From Acidobacteriota bacterium (GTDB lineage Bacteria > Acidobacteriota > Thermoanaerobaculia > Thermoanaerobaculales > Sulfomarinibacteraceae), in contig JAADFK010000190.1 in assembly GCA_013152925.1 (NCBI GenBank), positions 1 through 47,846 of the forward strand: a stretch of 47,846 nucleotides of DNA, in the 5' to 3' direction. The translations under genes and the position numbers were made by a program. This document shows positions 42,220-47,846 of the stretch, piece after piece. The number at the start of each line of letters is the position of its first letter. Position 1 is the first letter of the stretch. The notes below the pieces were generated by a model. That model was not told the DNA's origin. It saw only the letters and a list, made by a program, of their open reading frames with translations, and did no database searches.

Positions 42220-44973
42220 ATGCACGACGATGATCAGCCCACTGAAGCCGGCGGTGGCGGGCAGGAACGGCCCACCCAAGCCCTGGATCGGCTCAGCCCC
42301 GGCGCCACGCTTGGCCGGTACGTGGTCCTCGAGCGGATCGGCTCCGGCGGCATGGGGGTGGTCTACGCCGTCTACGACCGGGAGCTCGGCCGCAAGGTGG
42401 CGCTCAAGGTGCTGCACGGTCACAGCGACGAGCGGTCCGGCCAGCGCCTCCTCAGGGAGGCGCAGGCCATGGCGAAGCTCGCCCACCCCAACGTGGTCGC
42501 GGTCCACGATGTGGGGGAGCACGTCGGTCACACCTTCATCGCCATGGAGTTCATCGAGGGCTTGAGCCTGGACCGGTGGCTCGTGGAGTCCGAGAGAAGC
42601 TGGCGGGATGTGGTCGGGGTCTTCCTCCAGGCCGGCCAGGGGCTCGCGGCCGCCCACCGGGCGGGCCTGGTTCACCGGGACTTCAAACCCGGCAACGTGC
42701 TCGTGGGGCGGGACGGACGGGCCCGGGTGGTGGACTTCGGGTTGGCCCGCCCGGTGGAATGGAAAGGGCTCGACGACGCAAAGACCCGGGCCTTCGACGC
42801 CACGACCGCGGCGCCGTCAACCACAATGGCTGGTCCGGCCACGCCCCTGACCCAGCCTGGCGCCATCGTGGGAACGCCACGGTACATGGCGCCCGAGCAG
42901 GTCCTCGAGGGACGGGCCGATGCCCGGTCCGACCAGTTCGCTTTCTGCGTCGCACTGTACGAGGCCCTGTGGGGAGAGCACCCGCTGCCCGGGGATGGAT
43001 TCTCCAGGGCGATCCAACACGCTTCCAGCTCTGGAATCGGCGTTCCCGCCTCACCCAGGATCCCCGCCCGGGTTCGGCGAGCCATCGCCCGGGGCCTGGC
43101 CCCGCGGCCCTCCGATCGTTTCCCCGACATGGGGTCCCTCCTTGCCGAGCTGGGGCACGATCCCGCCACCCTTCGCCGCAAATGGGCCCTCGCCGGCGGC
43201 ATCGCGCTCCTGGCGGCTGCTCTGATTCTTGGGGCGATGGAGATCCGGCGGCGCAGGGCCGCCCTGTGCAGCGGTGGAACCGACCGTCTCCAGGCGGTCT
43301 GGAACCCCAGGAGGATGGCCCGGATCGAAGCGTCATTCGCCGCCACCGGGCTTCCTGGTGCCGGCGTCCTGGCGGAGCGCGTCGGACGCGCCCTCGACGC
43401 ACGGGGCGCCCACTGGGTGGACTGCTTCACACGGGCCTGCACGGCCTCGCGTTTGAGGGGTGAGGTATCGCCGGAGGTTCTCGACCGGCAGGTGGCTTGC
43501 CTGGAGCTCCGGCTCGCCGAAACCGATGCCTTCGTCTCGTTGCTCGAAACTGCGGACACCGGCCTCGCCGTGTCCGGCCTGGATGCACTGCGCGGGCTCC
43601 CGGACCCCGAGCCTTGCACCTCCGCTGCCGAGCTGCTCGGCGAGGATCCGCTCCCCGCCGACCCCGTACGCCGTCAGGCGGTGAAGGCAGGGCAGGCCGA
43701 GCTCGCCCGGGCCGAGGCCCTTCACGCCGCCGGCCGCTACGATGCGGCCGCCAGGCTGGCCGCCGAGCTTGTCCAGGCTGGGGGGGTGGAGTATCAACCG
43801 CTCCTGGCCTCGGCGTTGCTGCTGGAAGGCAAGGCTCGCACCGCTCTCGGTGAGACCGGCATGTCCGAGCCGCTGCTCCGGAAGGCCCTGGTCGTGGCGG
43901 AACGGGGCGGCGCCAGCAGGGTGGCCTCGATGGCTGCCGAGAGGATGGCGTGGAGCCTCACGACCGTCCGGGCGGACACAACGAGGGCATTCTGGTGGCT
44001 GGACCTCGCCGAGGCCCGGGCCTCACGTCTGCTCCACGGAGCTTCCCTCCGGCGCACCATCCAGGAGACACGGGTCACGATCCTCCAGCAGGCAGGCCGC
44101 TATGAGGACGCCCTCGCGCTCGAGCGGAGGCTCCTGGCGGAGGCAAGAGAGGCCGGGGGCACCGCCGTCCAGCTCGCCGTGGCCAACGAGAAGCTGGCCG
44201 ATGTGCTGTTCTCCACCGGCGCCTACGATGAAGCCATCGAGCTCTACCGCAAGGCGGTGGCGCTCAGGGAGCGGGACCTGGGACCCGAGCATCCGCTCGT
44301 CGCCGATCCGCTCGTCAGCCTCGGGGCGGCGCTTTCCAAGGGCGGCCGTGCCGACGAGGCCGTGGGGATCCTCGAGCGGGCCCTGTCCATCGAGGAGTCC
44401 GCCTACGGGACGAAGAGCCCGCTCCTGGGCCAGGTGCTCAACAACATCGCGTACGTCCAGGAGGAACGCGGCAGGAACGAGGAGGCTCTGGCCACCTATG
44501 ACAAGGTCCTCGAGATCGTCGGCGCCGGGTGGGGACCCGGCCACCCCCAGGTGGGGCTGACCCAGATCAACCGCACCAGCGTCCTGCGCCGGATGGGCCG
44601 GCTCGGGGACGCCCTCGACGCAGCCGGTGAGGCCCAGCGCGTCCTGGCGGGAGCGTACGGTCTCGATCACCCGTACACCGCCTACGCCTTCAACTCGCAG
44701 GGCGTGATTCTGTACGAGCTCAAGAGGTACCGCGATGCGGCGGCGGCATTCGAACGGGCGCTTCGGATCCGGGAGAACGTCCTCACCGACCCGTTGGAGA
44801 CCGCCGAAACCCGCTTCTCGCTTGCCAAGGCGCTCTGCGCTACGGGCGAGCGCACCAGGGCGCGTGCCGAGGCGCGGAGGGCCCGGAGAGTGTTCGTCGG
44901 CCGCGGCGGTCAGCAGGCTGGCGAGGACCTCAGGCGCTACGAGGACTGGGCCAGGACTTCAGGCTGCAGGTAA
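42220..44973 (+). CDS. Membrane Ser/Thr protein kinase with TPR sensor domain
   Basis: Hanks-type kinase of 917 residues. The kinase domain spans about 30-310 with GSGGMGVVY, K63 in VALK, HRDFKPGN (catalytic D154), DFG at 172-174 and a GTPRYMAPEQ loop. Between DFG and APE lies a Thr/Ser-rich insert of some 40 residues. A membrane span is at about 322-345. The exterior begins with a Cys-containing helical domain (VWNPRRMARIEASF, VACLELRL) shared by many myxobacterial and acidobacterial kinases, then TPR repeats to the end, with NIAYVQEERGRNEEALATYD as one clear unit. The target is unknown. ATG 42220 is chosen over a much earlier start. Confidence 0.9.
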   Translation: MHDDDQPTEAGGGGQERPTQALDRLSPGATLGRYVVLERIGSGGMGVVYAVYDRELGRKVALKVLHGHSDERSGQRLLREAQAMAKLAHPNVVAVHDVGEHVGHTFIAMEFIEGLSLDRWLVESERSWRDVVGVFLQAGQGLAAAHRAGLVHRDFKPGNVLVGRDGRARVVDFGLARPVEWKGLDDAKTRAFDATTAAPSTTMAGPATPLTQPGAIVGTPRYMAPEQVLEGRADARSDQFAFCVALYEALWGEHPLPGDGFSRAIQHASSSGIGVPASPRIPARVRRAIARGLAPRPSDRFPDMGSLLAELGHDPATLRRKWALAGGIALLAAALILGAMEIRRRRAALCSGGTDRLQAVWNPRRMARIEASFAATGLPGAGVLAERVGRALDARGAHWVDCFTRACTASRLRGEVSPEVLDRQVACLELRLAETDAFVSLLETADTGLAVSGLDALRGLPDPEPCTSAAELLGEDPLPADPVRRQAVKAGQAELARAEALHAAGRYDAAARLAAELVQAGGVEYQPLLASALLLEGKARTALGETGMSEPLLRKALVVAERGGASRVASMAAERMAWSLTTVRADTTRAFWWLDLAEARASRLLHGASLRRTIQETRVTILQQAGRYEDALALERRLLAEAREAGGTAVQLAVANEKLADVLFSTGAYDEAIELYRKAVALRERDLGPEHPLVADPLVSLGAALSKGGRADEAVGILERALSIEESAYGTKSPLLGQVLNNIAYVQEERGRNEEALATYDKVLEIVGAGWGPGHPQVGLTQINRTSVLRRMGRLGDALDAAGEAQRVLAGAYGLDHPYTAYAFNSQGVILYELKRYRDAAAAFERALRIRENVLTDPLETAETRFSLAKALCATGERTRARAEARRARRVFVGRGGQQAGEDLRRYEDWARTSGCR

Positions 44974-45209
44974 CGCGGCTGGATCATCCCGCCGGCCACC
45001 TTGATCCATCGTGGTTGCTCGCCGGGCGCGACGGGCCTGGCGTTCCACCTCCGCGCCGGCCCGGAAACAGAACGAACGCCATCGTGCACAGTATCGTGAC
45101 GCCGTCCGGAGTGAAGCCGTGCTCCACCGAGCCGGACCCCGGTGCGCCGCACAATGGAATCCGCAGGCTGACGCCGGGATCGCACCGACGCGCCGTTTCT
45201 GGACGGGAG
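44974..45209. other. Intergenic region between convergent genes
   Basis: No gene is supported. An open frame on the minus strand is Arg-rich and unrecognised. A six-base inverted repeat, GTCCGG at 45104-45109 with CCGGAC at 45132-45137, could form a weak stem with a 22-base loop, but there is no T-run, so a terminator is not supported. Confidence 0.5.

Positions 45210-47846
<2,637 letters not shown>

Noticed and set aside
44937-45185. A minus-strand open frame of 82 codons between the kinase and icd
   Set aside because: It overlaps the kinase end, is Arg-rich, lacks a ribosome-binding site and resembles no family.

Overview
This 48-kb, GC-rich window looks like a chromosomal segment of a diderm, Gram-negative-type bacterium. 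It has two large Oar-type TonB-dependent receptors with carboxypeptidase-regulatory-like N-termini, a meso-diaminopimelate-type MurE, an Mla lipid-transport set and a kinase-TPR protein of the myxobacterial/acidobacterial kind. Together these point to Acidobacteriota, with Myxococcota as the weaker alternative. The phylum is an inference; no rRNA or tRNA is present to test it.

Bases 1-14116 are a division and cell-wall (dcw) cluster on the + strand: the end of rsmH, then ftsL-ftsI-murE-murF-mraY-murD-ftsW-murG-murC-ftsQ-ftsA-ftsZ. Every one of the twelve junctions overlaps by 1-10 bases. A clear hairpin-plus-T-run terminator follows ftsZ. Together the genes make lipid II and build the septum. 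murB, ddl, ftsB and mraZ are not in the window.

Bases 14342-22560 hold a membrane hybrid histidine kinase (+) facing a compact minus-strand operon, dnaB-mlaE-mlaF-mlaD-radA. MlaD here has an extra C-terminal segment that looks like an outer-membrane beta-barrel, so MlaEFD may form a one-piece bridge across the envelope.

Bases 22738-30670 are a plus-strand accessory cassette: a near-perfect 28-bp palindromic operator, a TetR regulator, a TonB-dependent receptor, a FabG-like reductase, a KAS III-like enzyme, an acyl-CoA ligase and an alpha/beta-hydrolase. The KAS III-like enzyme keeps its cysteine but has Thr and Tyr where the family has His and Asn. The set suggests uptake and processing of an acyl or carboxylic-acid substrate. 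This is the best candidate for an undescribed system here.

Bases 30696-39571 carry aroB, a second Oar-type receptor and a secreted 5'-nucleotidase-type phosphoesterase (all -), then aroC, a ROK sugar kinase and a zinc-ribbon membrane protein (all +, overlapping).

Bases 39620-47846 carry a secreted protein with three Gly-Pro-Trp repeats and a strongly basic tail (-), a Ser/Thr kinase with TPRs (+), a monomeric NADP-isocitrate dehydrogenase with a good promoter (-), and the last 31 codons of a SUI1/YciH-type translation factor (-) cut by the window end. Several transcription units have a -10-like hexamer 6-11 bases before the start codon, which suggests leaderless mRNAs.
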